Of a DNA stretch of 64,000 nt, positions 26,059 through 34,793 are shown piece after piece. The notes under the pieces were generated by a model. It saw nothing but the letters and a program-made list of their open reading frames with translations, had not been told where the DNA came from and searched no databases. The stretch is from Kitasatospora azatica KCTC 9699 (lineage in GTDB: Bacteria; Actinomycetota; Actinomycetes; Streptomycetales; Streptomycetaceae), in the NCBI RefSeq assembly GCF_000744785.1, contig NZ_JQMO01000002.1:1-64000 (forward strand), written 5' to 3'. How positions within the stretch are numbered: position 1 is the first letter of the stretch; every line of letters begins with the position of its first letter. Both the position numbers and the translations under genes were made by a program.

Positions 26059-26116
26059 GAGGGCGGACGGCGCCCAGCGGAACGGGGTCTCACCCGGGCG
26101 GCCGATCGCCGGCCCA

Positions 26117-26344
26117 GCACAGCGCGACCTCGGGATCCGGCCGCTGATCGCCCGCCGCAGCACTGAGCACGGTTCCGGCCTGGGCACTGAGCGATGGGTG
26201 GTCGAGCGAACTGCCCTCCTGCACCATTTCCGGCGCCTGCGGATCCGCTGGGAGGTCCGCGACGACATCCAGGAGGCTCTGCTCGGCATCGGATGTGCCC
26301 TGATCTGCTGGCGGCGACTCACCCTCGTGGAGGCCACCAGCTGA
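26117..26344 (+). pseudogene. 3' fragment of an IS5-type transposase
   Basis: The frame reads IRPLIARRSTEHGSGLG, then TERWVVERTALLHHFRRLRI and RWEVRDDIQEALLGIGCALI CWRRL. This is the conserved end of IS5/ISL2-type transposases, with the catalytic Glu in VVERT and the R-R-L-x-x-R-W-E signature. Everything upstream, including the first two Asp residues, is gone. It overlaps the end of the SUKH gene on the other strand by 26 nt. Confidence 0.75.
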
Positions 26345-27455
26345 CCATGACATCGTCCGCACCCGAGGTCTCCGTGGACGCGGCGCGCAAGGCGGCAATC
26401 GCGGGATCCTGCACAACGAGCTTCAGGCTGGCGTCATTGGTGAGCCGGCTCACCAACTCCGGCCAGGAGGCGCAGTTCAGGATGGCGCTCTTGAGTACCC
26501 GCACCTCGAAAACCAGCGGCTCGGCGGCCGACACCAGAAGCGGTGATTCCGCCGCCGGCGCGGTGACATCTGCCCCGAAGGCGACCGCAAGGAGCCCCTC
26601 CGGTCCGGTGACTTCGACGACAGGTCCCTGCGGGCCGAGCGGCGGCGTGAGCCGCATGGGTGCTGCTTGGCCGCTGCCGAGCGCGGCGGAAGCGGTGATG
26701 AGTAGATCTCCGCTCTGCGGAACGGAGATGCCGAGGATGGCAAGCTGCGGGATCGAGGAGACTGGTGCTTGCGTCTCGATCTCGTGTGTGGCACCGGATG
26801 TTCGAGGGACCCCGGCCACGTTCCGCTCTTCCCATTCCTCGTTCGCTTCGAGGTAGAGCGGCTCCAGGTACTCCCAGGGATCAACGCCACGCTCGCGCAT
26901 CGCACGCTCGGCACGCCAGTGGATGAACCGCGAGTGTGGAGCACCGAAGACCATCCGCTGGTCGAAGTCGATGTCCGCGGCCTCGGAAAGCCACCTCACC
27001 AGGAGACCGGTCATGGTCAGGCCGAACTCGACGAAGGGGTGGCAACGCTCCCATACGACCACCGGCCACCGGTCGGGGTCAGGGCCCGTGGTCCGCCAGT
27101 AGACGGCACCCCACAGGTCACCGTTCCCGTCCACCATGCGCAGGCCGCACAGTAGAGAACCGGGCGCCGGCCACAGTGGGTAGGTGGACTTCGTGTGTTC
27201 GAGCCAGGCGGTCTTCTCCGCGCTCGGCGTCATCTGGCCCACCGACGGGATCTCCGACTCGTGCGCCGTGCTCCTGGGCGGCAGGACCATCACACGCTCG
27301 TCGATTGTGCCGACTCCGTAGACCGCGACCAGATCGCGGAAGTCGGCCGGAAGCCGGGAACCGAGATCCCTCTCTACCGCCAACCAGTCGACCCGCTCCC
27401 CGCCTTCCGGGCCGGGCGGCATGAGCGCCACGAGACGCTCCACATCAGGGTGCAC
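26319..27455 (-). CDS. SUKH (SMI1/KNR4) family protein with long C-terminal extension
   Basis: 378 aa. The N-terminal ~180 residues have the SUKH pattern: VDWLAVERDLGSRLPADFRDL VAVYGVG then PLWPAPGSLLCGLRMVDGNG DLW and FGLTMTGLLVRWL. SUKH proteins are commonly immunity proteins against nuclease or other toxins, though many are orphans. The C-terminal half (SIPQLAILGISVPQSGDL through the end) is separate and unassigned. No toxin gene is adjacent. The end overlaps an IS5 fragment. Confidence 0.75.
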   Translation of the reverse strand: MHPDVERLVALMPPGPEGGERVDWLAVERDLGSRLPADFRDLVAVYGVGTIDERVMVLPPRSTAHESEIPSVGQMTPSAEKTAWLEHTKSTYPLWPAPGSLLCGLRMVDGNGDLWGAVYWRTTGPDPDRWPVVVWERCHPFVEFGLTMTGLLVRWLSEAADIDFDQRMVFGAPHSRFIHWRAERAMRERGVDPWEYLEPLYLEANEEWEERNVAGVPRTSGATHEIETQAPVSSIPQLAILGISVPQSGDLLITASAALGSGQAAPMRLTPPLGPQGPVVEVTGPEGLLAVAFGADVTAPAAESPLLVSAAEPLVFEVRVLKSAILNCASWPELVSRLTNDASLKLVVQDPAIAALRAASTETSGADDVMVSWWPPRG

Positions 27456-27646
27456 AGCCGTACTCCTCCAGAGCCACCCGAGCGCACAAGCCGCCCAACT
27501 GTACGTCGTCGCCCTATGGGGTACTCTCCGGAGCCATTTCGTTAGGAGTTCTTACCGGCCCCGCGTCCAAGGCGACAGGGACCGTCCAGCGATCCCAGGT
27601 GCTGTCGAAACTCGTGAACTGACCTTGGCGGCGCGGCCTGCGCGCA

Positions 27647-27698
27647 GCGCAGCGGTCTGGCGCAGCGGTCTGGCGCAGCGGTCTGGCGCAGCGGTCTG
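27647..27698. repeat. Four tandem copies of a 13-bp repeat
   Basis: GCGCAGCGGTCTG repeated four times without gaps, just downstream of the traA stop codon. It may form or extend a transcript-end structure. Confidence 0.8.
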
Positions 27699-27751
27699 CG
27701 CGGGGAGTCGGAGTCGGCGGGTGACGGGTACGGCCGCCGTGCGGGTTCGGG

Positions 27752-30700
27752 TCAGCGGGTGCGGCCGCGGTCGTCGGGGGTGGTCGCGCGTGCGGTGCCG
27801 GGCTGGGTGGGCCGGGTCGGGAGGGTGGCGCGTTCGGCTCCTTCGCGGGTCACGTGTGCCAGGCGGGCGCGGTCCTGGGAGCGGCGGGCGCGGATCAGGG
27901 CGAGGCGGTCGTTGATGCGCGAGGCCTGGTAGAGGCCCAGTGCCTGGGTCAGGTGCTGCCATTCGGTGGCCGCGGCGTCGGTGTTCGGCTGGGGGCCCAG
28001 CGGGTCCTCGCCGTGCACGTGGTGGCGCTGGCGCCAGTGGGCCAGGGCAGCGAGAAGGTCGGTGTAGAGCTGCTGCTCGTCGCTGTCGTCGGGGTCGGGG
28101 GCGGGGAGGTAGGCCATCCACTGCTCGGGCGGTTCCTGGTCGGCCGTCACCGCCACGAGGGCGCTTTGGGCGAGGGTTTCGGCTTCCAGGAGCTGCCAGT
28201 TGGTGTCGGCCAGGCGGCGGGCCGCGGCCGGGTGCCCGATCAGCAGCGGGGCGGGTGCGTCGCCGACCGTGCCGGGTTCGTGGGGCGGGGCGGGGGTCGG
28301 GCGCGGGCGCCCGACGGCGGCCAGGTGGGCGCGGGCGTCGTGGCGCAGCGCGCTCGGGTCGGTGGCGCGGGCCAGTTGGGTGTGGTGGGCGCGGGTGCGG
28401 GTGGCGACGGTGGCGAGGTGGGCGGTGAGGGCGTCGTAGGCCCGGTGGTGGGCGGGGTCGGCGGGGCGCGGGCCGAGGGCCTCGAAGGTGGCCGGGGTGC
28501 GGTGCAGGGCCCGCCAGGCGGCGGTGAGCGCGAGCGCGTGCTCCCACGCTTGGCGCGGCTGGATGGCCTCGGCCGGGGGCGGGGTGCCCAGGGGGCGGGC
28601 CCAGGCGGGCGGGGCGGCGGCCAGGCGCCGGCCGCTGTGGCGCAGTTGGTCGGCGATCACCTGGCGGCGCTCGGCCAGGTGGGCGCGCCAGGCAAGGGGG
28701 GTGGCGGGGTCGGCGAGCCAGTCGGGAACGGGTCCGGTGTGGTCGGCCGGTGGGCGGGGGCCGTCGGGCAGGCGGGTGCGCAGCCGCTGCTCGTCGGCGA
28801 TGCGCGAGCGCACGGTGGCGGTCAGCTGCACGGTGCGGGTGGTGTAGGCGAGTTGGGCGGCGCGCTCGGCGCTGGGGTGGCCGGGCGGGCGACCGAGTCC
28901 GGTGCGGAAGGAGTGGGACAGGGCGCGGGTGGCGACCTGTGCGGCGGCTTCGGCCATGGCGGTCAGCTGACGGTCGCTCAGACCGGCCAGCGGGCGCGGC
29001 TGCTCGCCGGGGTCGGGGGCGGGGATGGTGCGCAGGTGGTGGTCGATACGCCAGGCCATCAGTTGGGCGGGGTCGATGGCGTTCTCGAAGCCGTTGCCGT
29101 GGCCGAAGGTGTCGGTGCGCGGGTTGTAGCGGGCGGTGCGGGCAAGGATCGCCTGCGCGCTCCAGCCGTCGTGTTCGGCGCGTAGCAGGGCCCGTTGCAG
29201 GGCGGGCCAGGCGTCGGCGGCGAGCAGGACCTCGGCCTTGGCGGCGAGTGCGGTGCGGGCGCGGTGGGCCAGGCGCAGGGTGTCGGCGCGGGCGGTGGCG
29301 TCGGCGTACTCGGCGGCCAGGGTGGCGAGGGAGAGGGCGTGGTCGGCGGTTTCGGCGATGGCCTGGTGGGCGGAGCGCTGGGCGGTGGAGGTGGCCAGGA
29401 CCGCGGCGAGCGCGTCGGTGGGGGCCAGGGTGGGGTGGGGCAGGTAGAGGTGGTTGGCGCGTCGGCCGCGGGTGGCGGCCACGTAGGCGTTCTCGCGGCT
29501 GGTGCCTTCGGCGAGCAGGGCGTGGGCGGTGTCGCAGGTGATGCCCTGGGCGCGGTGGACGGTGGTGGCGTAGCCGAGTTCGGTGTGTTCGGCCAGGTAG
29601 GCGGCGGGCAGGCGTACGCGGCCGCGGTGGGCGGTGTGGCGCACGATCGCGTCCCCGCCATCGAGGACGCGCTCGAGGGTCCAGGTGTCGCCGTTCTTGA
29701 CGAAGTCGCGGCCGGCCAGCGTGGTCCAGGTGCGCTGGTTGGAGCGGGTGACCTGCACGTCGCCGGGGCGGGCGCGCACCGTGTCGCGCAGCCTTGCGCC
29801 CGGTCCGGCGGCGAGGTGGCCGGTGGCCGTGCGCCAGGCCTGGGCGCGCTGGTTCAGGGCGTGGACGGTGGCGGTGTCGGGGGCCAGCATCACGCTGGAG
29901 TAGCCGTGTTCGAGGTCGTGCGTCCAGGCGGTGAACACGGCGTCGGCCATGTGGTCACTGTCGCCGCCGTGCAGGCGACCGTGGGCGTGGTACCAGGCGA
30001 CAGCGCCGACGTGGCCGTCGCGCAGTTGGAGGGAGGCCTCGCCTTCACCCGGGTCGGTGAAGCGGTGCAGCTGGTTGAGGTTGACGCATCCCGGCTCGCG
30101 GGCCAGCCATCGCAGCAGGCCGCCGGCTTCGACGGCGCCGAGCTGGGCCGGATCGCCCAGCAGGCGCACGTGGGCGCCCGCGGTGAGCGCGTAGTGGGTG
30201 ATGCGGGCGAGGTTGGTGTTGCCGGCCATGCCGGCCTCGTCGACGACCACGACGTCGCCCGCGCGGATCCGCAGGTGCGCGTCGATGGGTCTGCCGGCGG
30301 CGGCGCGTTCCTGGGCGCGCAGCCAGCGGTGCAGGGTGGATGCCTCCTGGCCGAGGTCTTCGGCGAGGACCTGGGCGGCGCGTGAGGACGGGGCCAGGGC
30401 CACCAGGTGGTGGCCGGCGGCGCGTACCGTGTCGACGACCAACCGCAGCGCACTGGTCTTGCCGGATCCGGCCGGGCCCACCGCGACGCGCAGCGCGAGC
30501 TCGTCGCAGGCGAAGGAGCGGGCCAAGGCGAGCTGACCGGCATTCAGACGCCGGTGGGCCGGGGCGGCGGCATGGTGGTCGAACAGGGGGCGGGTGGCGG
30601 CGGGGATCGCCGGGGTGCGCGAGGCGGCGATGACGGCGGCTTCACAGGTCAGGTTGTGCCCGGTGGTGTACAGCTCGTGGCCGCGGCGCCGATACACGCT

Positions 30701-32245
30701 GCTGCCGTCCGGGCGCAGCAGCGGTGCGAACGGGCGGTGGACGTCGGGGGCGGTGATCGGCACACATAGACCGATCGCGCGCTCCAGGATCTGCTCGGCC
30801 AGGTCGGCGGCGTGCGGGTGGCCGCGGGTCACAAGGACGGTGTGGCGCCGGGCCTGGGCCTCCAGGTGACGCCGGGAGAACACCGCCCGCCGTTCGGCGA
30901 CGGCGGCCACCACCGCTTGGGCCGCCGCCGCGACATCCACCTGCAGCGGGGAAGGGGCCTGCCGAACGTAGGCCTGGCGGGCGCTGGCCTGGGCGTCGGC
31001 CAGCAGCGCGTGGAGGCGCTCGGGCCCGAGACGGGCCAGGGCGCGGGCGTGCCACTGGGCGCGCAGCTCGGGCAGGGTGCGCGCCGTCTTCTTCGCCGGG
31101 CGGGTGGCCAGGGTGGCCCGGCGGATCAGCGCGTGCCGGGCTGCGGCGGTGACCGGGTCGTGGCCGTGGCGGTCACGGTGGCGCTCCAGCAGGGCGGCCA
31201 GCGCGGTGGTGATGTCGGCGCGGCGCCGGCCGAAGACGCGGTGCAGGGCCGGGTCGATGCCGTCGATCTCGATGACCGGGCGCCCGCCGGAGCCGGCCTG
31301 ACGCGCCGTCGCGCGCAGCCGAAGGCGCCGGCAGGCCAGTTCGATCAGGCGCTGGTTGTAGAACTCGCTGGCCGCCACCGTCTGCGCCAGCAGCCAGCGG
31401 CCGTCGATCGAGCGCCAGCGCCCGTCCGGGCCCTGGACCTTGTTCGCGATCTCCAGGTGGTCGTGCAGGTTCGGATCGCCCAGACGCGAGTCGTAGTGCG
31501 TGAAACGCACCGCCAGCATCCCGCCCGCCGCGTCGTGCTGGGCCACCCCGCCCGGCCCCGACCGGGTCGCCAGCGCGTTCGCCTCGATCCACGCCACCGT
31601 CTCCGCGACCGCCTGGTCATGGCACTCCCCCGCCACCCGGGACGTGGCCGCATCGCCCAGCGCCCACAGCCACTGGAACGAGCCGGGCCCGGCCAGCACC
31701 AGCGCGAACGCGGCCACCGGCTCACGGTCCGGACGCAGCCCGGCCTTCAGGTAGCGGTCCAGCTCCGCCTCGTCCTCGGGCGGGCGCAGGTAGTCCTGGG
31801 CGAAACGGCGCCCGGCCTCCGCCCGGCGCAGCAGTGTCTTCTCGCGCCCGGTCAGCTCCCGTCCCGCTCCCCGCTCGGCCGAGGCGACCACCTCATCGAG
31901 GTGGGTCGCCAGCGCGGAGGGGTAGTGGCCGAACGACGCGCCGAGCTTGGCCGCGCGCAGCGCCTTGCGCGCGCTGTCGCCCGCGGCGCACCGGGCCGCG
32001 ACGATCTCGTCGGCCAGCGGGTGCAGCCCCTCGCCGAACAGCGCCGTCATCTGAGCGTCCGTCACTGCCCCCGCAAGGCCCAGCGCGGCCGCCGCCGTCC
32101 CGGTCCACTGCCCCGCCGGCAGCGCCATGCGCTCCAGCGCCCGCTCCAAGTCCTCCCCGCGCAGCCGGGTGTGGTCGCCGGTGAGGACCTGGCGGCGAAA
32201 GTAGCGGCTCGACTCCCCCGGGCGCCGGCGCGAGGCAGTCAACAT
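27752..32245 (-). CDS. traA: MobF (TrwC/TraA-type) conjugative relaxase-helicase
   Basis: 1,497 aa from the ATG at 32245. The N-terminal relaxase has a candidate nucleophile Tyr15 (SSRYFRRQV) and the three-His metal site H250 (FTHYD) and H261-x-H263 (DPNLHDHLEIANKVQ). A RecD/TraI-type helicase follows, with Walker A VGPAGSGKTS near residue 590 and Walker B VVVVDEAGMAG near 665. Later helicase motifs include the ATTVHRAQG and NAYVAATRGR segments. The C-terminal ~500 residues are helical and Arg/Ala-rich. Such proteins nick oriT, bind the 5' end covalently and unwind the transferred strand. Length is normal for actinomycete members. No Shine-Dalgarno is seen, but a -10-like TAGCGT ends 8 nt before the ATG, suggesting a leaderless mRNA. 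Confidence 0.93.
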   Translation of the reverse strand: MLTASRRRPGESSRYFRRQVLTGDHTRLRGEDLERALERMALPAGQWTGTAAAALGLAGAVTDAQMTALFGEGLHPLADEIVAARCAAGDSARKALRAAKLGASFGHYPSALATHLDEVVASAERGAGRELTGREKTLLRRAEAGRRFAQDYLRPPEDEAELDRYLKAGLRPDREPVAAFALVLAGPGSFQWLWALGDAATSRVAGECHDQAVAETVAWIEANALATRSGPGGVAQHDAAGGMLAVRFTHYDSRLGDPNLHDHLEIANKVQGPDGRWRSIDGRWLLAQTVAASEFYNQRLIELACRRLRLRATARQAGSGGRPVIEIDGIDPALHRVFGRRRADITTALAALLERHRDRHGHDPVTAAARHALIRRATLATRPAKKTARTLPELRAQWHARALARLGPERLHALLADAQASARQAYVRQAPSPLQVDVAAAAQAVVAAVAERRAVFSRRHLEAQARRHTVLVTRGHPHAADLAEQILERAIGLCVPITAPDVHRPFAPLLRPDGSSVYRRRGHELYTTGHNLTCEAAVIAASRTPAIPAATRPLFDHHAAAPAHRRLNAGQLALARSFACDELALRVAVGPAGSGKTSALRLVVDTVRAAGHHLVALAPSSRAAQVLAEDLGQEASTLHRWLRAQERAAAGRPIDAHLRIRAGDVVVVDEAGMAGNTNLARITHYALTAGAHVRLLGDPAQLGAVEAGGLLRWLAREPGCVNLNQLHRFTDPGEGEASLQLRDGHVGAVAWYHAHGRLHGGDSDHMADAVFTAWTHDLEHGYSSVMLAPDTATVHALNQRAQAWRTATGHLAAGPGARLRDTVRARPGDVQVTRSNQRTWTTLAGRDFVKNGDTWTLERVLDGGDAIVRHTAHRGRVRLPAAYLAEHTELGYATTVHRAQGITCDTAHALLAEGTSRENAYVAATRGRRANHLYLPHPTLAPTDALAAVLATSTAQRSAHQAIAETADHALSLATLAAEYADATARADTLRLAHRARTALAAKAEVLLAADAWPALQRALLRAEHDGWSAQAILARTARYNPRTDTFGHGNGFENAIDPAQLMAWRIDHHLRTIPAPDPGEQPRPLAGLSDRQLTAMAEAAAQVATRALSHSFRTGLGRPPGHPSAERAAQLAYTTRTVQLTATVRSRIADEQRLRTRLPDGPRPPADHTGPVPDWLADPATPLAWRAHLAERRQVIADQLRHSGRRLAAAPPAWARPLGTPPPAEAIQPRQAWEHALALTAAWRALHRTPATFEALGPRPADPAHHRAYDALTAHLATVATRTRAHHTQLARATDPSALRHDARAHLAAVGRPRPTPAPPHEPGTVGDAPAPLLIGHPAAARRLADTNWQLLEAETLAQSALVAVTADQEPPEQWMAYLPAPDPDDSDEQQLYTDLLAALAHWRQRHHVHGEDPLGPQPNTDAAATEWQHLTQALGLYQASRINDRLALIRARRSQDRARLAHVTREGAERATLPTRPTQPGTARATTPDDRGRTR

Positions 32246-32674
32246 GGCCCAAACGCTAAGCCGGTGGCCAAAGATGCAAAAGGTGTCAGCCCGGCGGGCA
32301 GGGGTCCAGCACCACCTCAGCCCACACGGCCGACACCCGACGACCGTCCCACCCAGCAGCACACCAGCACCCGTTAGCGCAGGTCGCAGCCGTCTCGGCA
32401 GACCTTGGCGAGCCATGGCGGAGACCCCTGAGGCACCTCGGCGGGACCCAGTGCGCCCTGGTCGGGCAATCGGGTGGGCCTTCCAAGGGGTGGAAGCACG
32501 ACGCGGCCCCGGCGGCGGTCTTCCCACCCCTGGGACCGGTACGGGGTCGTCGCCCGGCGTCCGGGCTGGGGCGGGGTGCCCTTGCCGGGTACGGCCCTTC
32601 GCGTTCCACGTCGGGCGGTCCCGCCCCGGGACCAGCCACGTCCAAAGGGGGCCGGTGGCGGATGGAGGTGAACA
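32246..32674. other. Divergent promoter region and probable oriT
   Basis: The 429 bp separating traA from the plus-strand accessory pair contain no gene. oriT commonly lies beside the relaxase gene. A candidate imperfect inverted repeat is CCAAGGGGTGGAAG (32483-32496) with CTTCCCACCCCTGGG (32520-32534). A repeated GGTACGG element lies nearby (about 32539 and 32599). The traA -10-like TAGCGT is at 32258-32253. No nick site can be named by eye. Confidence 0.45.
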
Positions 32675-33307
32675 GTGGCGGCAGGTTCGGCACACAACAG
32701 GAAGAGCGGCAGGCCGCTGAGCGCGTTGGAGAAGGCCCGTCAGGCGGCGGCCGAGCAGGCCGAGGCGTTCGCGCGCAGGCAGCAGGAACTGGTGGAGCTG
32801 GCGGTGACGTACCTGCTGGCCGGGGAGACGCTGGAACGGACCCTGGCCGCGGTGGAGAAGCGGATGGAGCCGCTGCGTGTGGAGGCGCAGGAGGCGAGGG
32901 AGGTGGCGGGGCAGGTGCGGGCGTCGGCGGTGGTGCGGATGCGGGAGCTGGACGCGCCGGAGGCGGAGGTGGCCGCGCGGTTGGGGATCGGCCTGGGCGA
33001 GGTGCGGCGCACCATGGCCCTGGTGCGGCTGGCGGGCGGAGCGGACCCGCACGGCGGCGACGCGCACGGGCTGCGGGCGGGTGGGAACCGGGACAGCGAC
33101 GGCGACGGCGACGCGGACGACGCGGTGGTGGTCGCGGAGCCCGGCGAGGAGGAGGTCGAGGTGACGGACGAGGAAGCGGTCGAGGCGGAGGGCTTCGGGC
33201 TGCCGCCGCTGCCGGACCACCTGCCCGGCGCGGGTGCCGGCGGCGTGGCGCCGGTGGTGGAGGGCTGGCAGTCCAGCTGGCCGGCCCAGCCGGGGGCTGG
33301 CCGGTGA
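32675..33307 (+). CDS. Putative relaxosome accessory protein (coiled coil plus HTH-like region)
   Basis: 210 aa from a GTG at 32675, with GGAGG 8-12 nt upstream. Residues 17-85 are a long charged helix (LEKARQAAAEQAEAFARRQQ ELVELAVTYLLAG...). Residues about 88-115 (RMRELDAPEAEVAARLGIG LGEVRRTMALVRL) look like a helix-turn-helix. An Asp/Glu-rich linker and a Pro/Gly tail follow. Its position opposite traA across the probable oriT, and its DNA-binding look, suggest a TraY/TrwA-like helper. No family match is claimed. Its stop overlaps the next start. Confidence 0.6.
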   Translation: MAAGSAHNRKSGRPLSALEKARQAAAEQAEAFARRQQELVELAVTYLLAGETLERTLAAVEKRMEPLRVEAQEAREVAGQVRASAVVRMRELDAPEAEVAARLGIGLGEVRRTMALVRLAGGADPHGGDAHGLRAGGNRDSDGDGDADDAVVVAEPGEEEVEVTDEEAVEAEGFGLPPLPDHLPGAGAGGVAPVVEGWQSSWPAQPGAGR

Positions 33308-33777
33308 GCGGTGTGACGGCCGAGGTCGTGGCCGGGCGGCTGGATCCCTCGTGGGTGGGCCAGTTGTTCGAGGCCGTCGAGACCACGCGTGACGGGCCGT
33401 GCCGTACCGGGTTTCGGCTGCGCGGCTACAGCATCCCTACCGAGGGCGGCGGGCCGGTGCGGCTGGTGACCGAGTGGACCACCATCACCGTGGACGCGGA
33501 TACGGTGCTGCGCTGCTTCGCGGCGCCGGCCGACCCGGGGCGGTGGACGGGGACCGCGATGGCGCCCGGCGGGCCCGGCGGGTCCGGGGCGGGCGCTCCG
33601 GGCTGGCAGGCCGGCGCGCAGACCGTGCCGGTGGTCCCGGTGGCGCCTGGTGTGGCGCAGCCTGCGGCGCCGGGCCCGGCCGTGTCTGCCGGGCCTGGGC
33701 GGCAGCCGGGGCCGGGCCGGCCCGCGCCGTGGCAGCAACCCGGCCCCGGCGGCTGGGGCGGGCCAGGCGGCGCGTAG
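33304..33777 (+). CDS. Hypothetical protein coupled to the accessory gene
   Basis: 157 aa from a GTG at 33304 that overlaps the preceding stop (GTGA). Residues 1-80 look folded: VAGRLDPSWVGQLFEAVETT, FRLRGYSIPTEGGGPVRLVT then EWTTITVDADTVLRCF. From about residue 85 it becomes a Gly/Pro/Gln-rich tail. The coupling suggests a role with the upstream protein, perhaps as a complex. It is followed by a strong terminator. Confidence 0.6.
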   Translation: MSGVTAEVVAGRLDPSWVGQLFEAVETTRDGPCRTGFRLRGYSIPTEGGGPVRLVTEWTTITVDADTVLRCFAAPADPGRWTGTAMAPGGPGGSGAGAPGWQAGAQTVPVVPVAPGVAQPAAPGPAVSAGPGRQPGPGRPAPWQQPGPGGWGGPGGA

Positions 33778-33803
33778 CGGCCCGGGTGTGCGGGCACGCG
33801 ACA

Positions 33804-33844
33804 GGGCCCCGCCCGCTCGATGGGGTGTCGAGCGGGCGGGGCCC
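33804..33844. terminator. Strong hairpin terminator between convergent genes
   Basis: A 17-bp perfect stem (GGGCCCCGCCCGCTCGA, 33804-33820) with a 7-nt loop and its complement at 33828-33844. It lies after the plus-strand pair and before the end of the minus-strand gene at 34010. Confidence 0.9.
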
Positions 33845-33940
33845 TTGGCCGCGGCGAGTTGGCGAACCCGGCGGCGGGGTGGTGGTGCGCAGCCCGGCAC
33901 GCCCGCGCGGGGGCGGGCGGGACGGGCTGCGCCGAGCGGC

Positions 33941-34003
33941 GCGGCGCGGGCGCGAGGTGACGCGGCGCGGGCGCGAGGTGACGCGGCGCGGGCGCGAGGT
34001 GAC
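33941..34003. repeat. Three tandem copies of a 21-bp repeat
   Basis: Units at 33941-33961, 33962-33982 and 33983-34003, each beginning GCGGCGCGGGCGCGAGG. They are identical and lie just beyond the stop codon of the minus-strand gene at 34010, in its 3' untranslated region. Confidence 0.88.
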
Positions 34004-34009
34004 GCGGGG

Positions 34010-34294
34010 TCAGGCGTGCGGCAGGTCGAAGCCGATCGGGTCGCCCTCGGGGATCAGCGCGACCATCTGCTCGGGGGTGAGACCGGCCTCGCGCATCGCG
34101 GCGTTCGCCTCGAATGACAGCAACTCGACCTGCTCGCCCGGCTGATCCAGCTGCGCCGGGTCCGCATGGGCGGTCATCAGGAGCGCGTGCAGGGCCGCTG
34201 TGCGCAGCCGCAGGCACGCCTGGACGGCCGCGCGGACCTTCTCGTCGGCCGGGTCGGGCGCGGGCTGGGCGGGGTTGGTTGCGTGGATGCTCAC
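34010..34294 (-). CDS. Small hypothetical protein
   Basis: 94 aa from a GTG at 34294, preceded by AAGGAGA. Helical: DEKVRAAVQACLRLRTAALH ALL then QVELLSFEANAAMREAGLTP. I recognise no family. Two tandem promoter-like elements of the array type lie 110 and 230 bp upstream. It is the first gene of the small-gene array after the traA unit. Confidence 0.6.
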   Translation of the reverse strand: MSIHATNPAQPAPDPADEKVRAAVQACLRLRTAALHALLMTAHADPAQLDQPGEQVELLSFEANAAMREAGLTPEQMVALIPEGDPIGFDLPHA

Positions 34295-34403
34295 TGGGGG
34301 CTGTCTCCTTCGTGGCGGGGGCGGGTCCACGCCCGGGCCGCCGGATCAATGGCCGGTGGTACCGGGTGGGCTCGGCCGGCTGGTTGGCCGGTGTGTGTTT
34401 CGG

Positions 34404-34432
34404 ACAGTAGGAGCGGTCCGGTGGTCTACCGA
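34404..34432 (-). promoter_or_regulatory. Array-type promoter, unit copy 1 (34 kb)
   Basis: Read on the minus strand: -35-like TCGGTA (34432-34427), 17 bp, -10-like TACTGT (34409-34404), with CGAAAACGGGG just upstream. Same spacing and upstream block as the other array promoters. Drives toward the gene starting at 34294. Confidence 0.5.
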
Positions 34433-34523
34433 CCCCCCGTTTTCGGGTGCGATACCGACGGCCCGGGCGCGGGCGGTGTCACCGGGTGGGCCCGGCCTAC
34501 TGGTTGGCCGGGGTGTGCTTGGG

Positions 34524-34552
34524 ACGGTAGGAGCGGTCGGCGGGTCTACCGA
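34524..34552 (-). promoter_or_regulatory. Array-type promoter, unit copy 2 (34 kb)
   Basis: Minus strand: TCGGTA (34552-34547), 17 bp, TACCGT (34529-34524), with GAAAAACAGGG upstream. Duplicate of the element at 34404. Confidence 0.45.
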
Positions 34553-34793
34553 CCCCCTGTTTTTCGTGGCGCAGCAGTGGCCGGCGCGGTGCGCCGGGGC
34601 TGGGCCGCGTGGGGGTGCGGTCGGCCCGGGCCGTGTGGGGTGGCCCGGGCGCGGCAGGTGGAGCTCTTCGCGGTCGCGGCGGGGTGTGTGAAGGGCCCCG
34701 ACCCCGGGCGAGGGGGAGGTCAGGGCCCTTCGCGGAGGGTGCGGGTGACGGCGCGGGGCCGCGCCGTGGCCCCCACCCCCTGGTGGCGGTCCG

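Larger units (their letters stand above)
34361..34567. repeat. 120-bp-spaced tandem duplication carrying promoter-like elements
   Basis: 34361-34445 and 34481-34567 are imperfect copies of one ~86-bp block. Both start ACCGGGTGGG, both contain TAGGAGCGGTC and GTCTACCGACCCCC, and both end in a T-run. Each copy holds one minus-strand promoter-like pair, listed separately. Confidence 0.8.

Noticed and set aside
27854-31000. Several long plus-strand frames across the traA gene
   Set aside because: Glycine/valine/arginine-rich and antisense to a well-supported relaxase-helicase; expected from codon bias.
34361-34567. Duplicated block as iterons of an origin
   Set aside because: The block is better explained as duplicated promoter DNA: each copy has a correctly spaced -35/-10 pair facing the next gene.
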